DNA from: a bacterium
GTDB lineage: Bacteria > SZUA-79 > Acidulodesulfobacterales > Acidulodesulfobacteraceae
Assembly: GCA_021794255.1 (NCBI GenBank)
Contig: JAJYRF010000039.1
Span: 1 to 5,525 of the forward strand
DNA: 5,525 bases
Direction: 5' to 3'
Both the position numbers and the translations under genes were made by a program. This document shows positions 5,164 to 5,525 of this stretch, piece after piece. Each line of letters begins with the position of its first letter. Position 1 is the first letter of the stretch. Under the pieces are notes generated by a model. It was not told the origin of the DNA, did not search any database, and saw nothing but the letters and a program-made list of their open reading frames with translations.

Positions 5164-5180
5164 TTCCTACTCTATACTAA

Positions 5181-5206
5181 ACTGACACAGAAAATTGAAC
5201 GGTCTC
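5181..5206 (-). mobile_element. Solo terminal repeat resembling an IS256-family end
   Basis: On the minus strand GAGACCGTTCAATTTTCTG (5206-5188) continues into TGTCAG. This has the form of IS256/Mutator-type terminal repeats, which begin G-A/G-G-x-C and carry a T-T-T-x-T-G-T-x-A core. By that orientation the element's interior would lie to the left. No partner repeat and no transposase coding were found there, so it would be a relic. The assignment rests on recall of the family pattern. Confidence 0.3.
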
Positions 5207-5246
5207 CGGCAAAAACCGCTACGGGTGTCCGACGAAGTCCACTGAG
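5199..5246. other. GC-rich islet between broken gene fragments
   Basis: About 29 of 48 bases are G or C (roughly 60%), against surroundings near 25-30%. It begins in the IS-like end and stops where the DUF3644 homology starts, so it is probably foreign DNA left by insertion and deletion. I could not match it to a named element. Confidence 0.5.
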
Positions 5247-5375
5247 AACAATAAAGGACTCTGATTTAAATTGCATATTTGGATTATTAAAAATTTGAAC
5301 AGCAGACAACATTGATTCTTTCGACTTATGAATTAGTTCGTTTTTTATTGAGCCTATTTTTCTACTTCTTGCCAT
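5244..5375 (-). pseudogene. N-terminal fragment of a DUF3644-family protein
   Basis: The minus-strand frame from the ATG at 5375 encodes 67 residues to a stop at 5172. Residues 17-44 (KSKESMLSAVQIFNNP then a segment ending SESFIVL) match the conserved opening of DUF3644 proteins, a family of unknown function often carried on mobile or defence-rich DNA and usually a few hundred residues long. Homology ends at about residue 44 (5244). The last 23 residues (from S45, including RRTPVAVFAGDRS) come from the GC-rich islet and IS-like end and are not DUF3644. The gene is therefore broken by insertion or deletion. No ribosome binding site precedes the ATG, although many AT-rich genes in this window lack one. 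The product is very unlikely to work. Confidence 0.7.
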
Positions 5376-5440
5376 TATGATTACAAAATATAAAAATTTT
5401 TAATATATCTACCTAAATAGTACCCTTTTTCTGGATAACG

Positions 5441-5475
5441 CTAATACGCATTAGATATTGATATTAGACGATATT
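5441..5475. promoter_or_regulatory. Inverted and direct repeats upstream of the DUF3644 fragment
   Basis: CTAAT and ATTAG form a 5-bp inverted repeat around ACGC (5441-5454). Three GATATT copies follow at 5454-5459, 5460-5465 and 5470-5475. They lie 66-100 bp before the DUF3644 start and could be an operator of the former island gene. No -35/-10 pair could be fixed. Confidence 0.3.
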
Positions 5476-5525
5476 CTTTTTTATATTATATATTAAAATC
5501 ATTAATTTATTATTACCTTTCCACT

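Larger units (their letters stand above)
4803..5171. other. Stretch without an intact gene
   Basis: No intact gene is visible between the DsrE-like gene and the DUF3644 fragment. The stretch holds the tandem repeat, the 10-bp inverted repeat, the tRNA-Thr 3' fragment, the TTTTACTACC pair and the short putative integrase tail described separately. Together these look like the decayed end of an integrated element. Confidence 0.6.

Noticed and set aside
5251..5270. AAAGGACTCTGATTT, similar to the AAAGGGGTCTGATTT repeat at 4818
   Set aside because: It falls within the conserved F-K-S-E-S-F codons of the DUF3644 fragment on the minus strand, so the likeness is coincidental.
5065..5298. Plus-strand 77-aa open frame across the IS-like end
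   Set aside because: Runs through repeats, the GC-rich islet and the antisense of DUF3644; composition changes along it and no transposase or other motif is seen.
5464..5525. Minus-strand frame open from the window edge to a TAA at 5464-5466 (19 codons)
   Set aside because: Could be the C-terminus of an upstream gene, but the stretch is short and has no recognisable motif; chance openness is likely enough that I do not call it.
1..5525. CRISPR array, rRNA or a complete tRNA
   Set aside because: No regularly spaced repeats with unique spacers and no rRNA signature were seen; the only tRNA sequence is the 3' fragment at 4958-5002.

Overview
This is a very AT-rich bacterial window (roughly three quarters A+T by eye). 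Codon use is A/T-biased, proteins are rich in Lys, Asn and Ile, and the intergenic DNA is full of short tandem duplications. The gene set fits a Gram-negative-type anaerobe or facultative organism that makes cobamides and a respiratory quinone. Genus cannot be read from the sequence.

Left part (1-2754, minus strand): a CobU/CobP-type adenosylcobinamide kinase/guanylyltransferase with unusual Asn-rich expansions, possibly followed at the window edge by the next cobalamin gene, then an ABC1/AarF/UbiB atypical kinase with a C-terminal two-helix membrane anchor. Middle (3092-4364, plus strand): a small four-helix membrane protein resembling the small multidrug-export (PF06695-like) proteins, and a UbiE/MenG quinone C-methyltransferase. 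UbiB and UbiE both belong to quinone biology and lie on either side of a repeat-rich divergent intergenic region.

Right part (4524-5525): a DsrE-like protein with a strong ribosome binding site appears C-terminally truncated exactly where a tandem AAAGGGGTCTGAT repeat begins. Next comes what looks like an eroded integration site. On the minus strand there is a 45-nt 3' fragment of a tRNA-Thr(CGU) gene, from the anticodon loop through the encoded CCA, without its 5' half. Beside it are paired TTTTACTACC repeats in a possible integrase tail, a sequence resembling an IS256-family terminal repeat, a short GC-rich islet, and the first ~44 codons of a DUF3644-family gene whose remainder is lost. 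Geometry implies that the ancestral chromosome lies to the left of 4958 and a decayed mobile island to the right of 5002.

No complete, clearly novel system is present. The points most worth following are the tRNA-Thr attachment scar with the broken DUF3644 gene, the repeat-associated truncation of the DsrE gene, and the general abundance of perfect short tandem duplications with periods of 8-12 bp.
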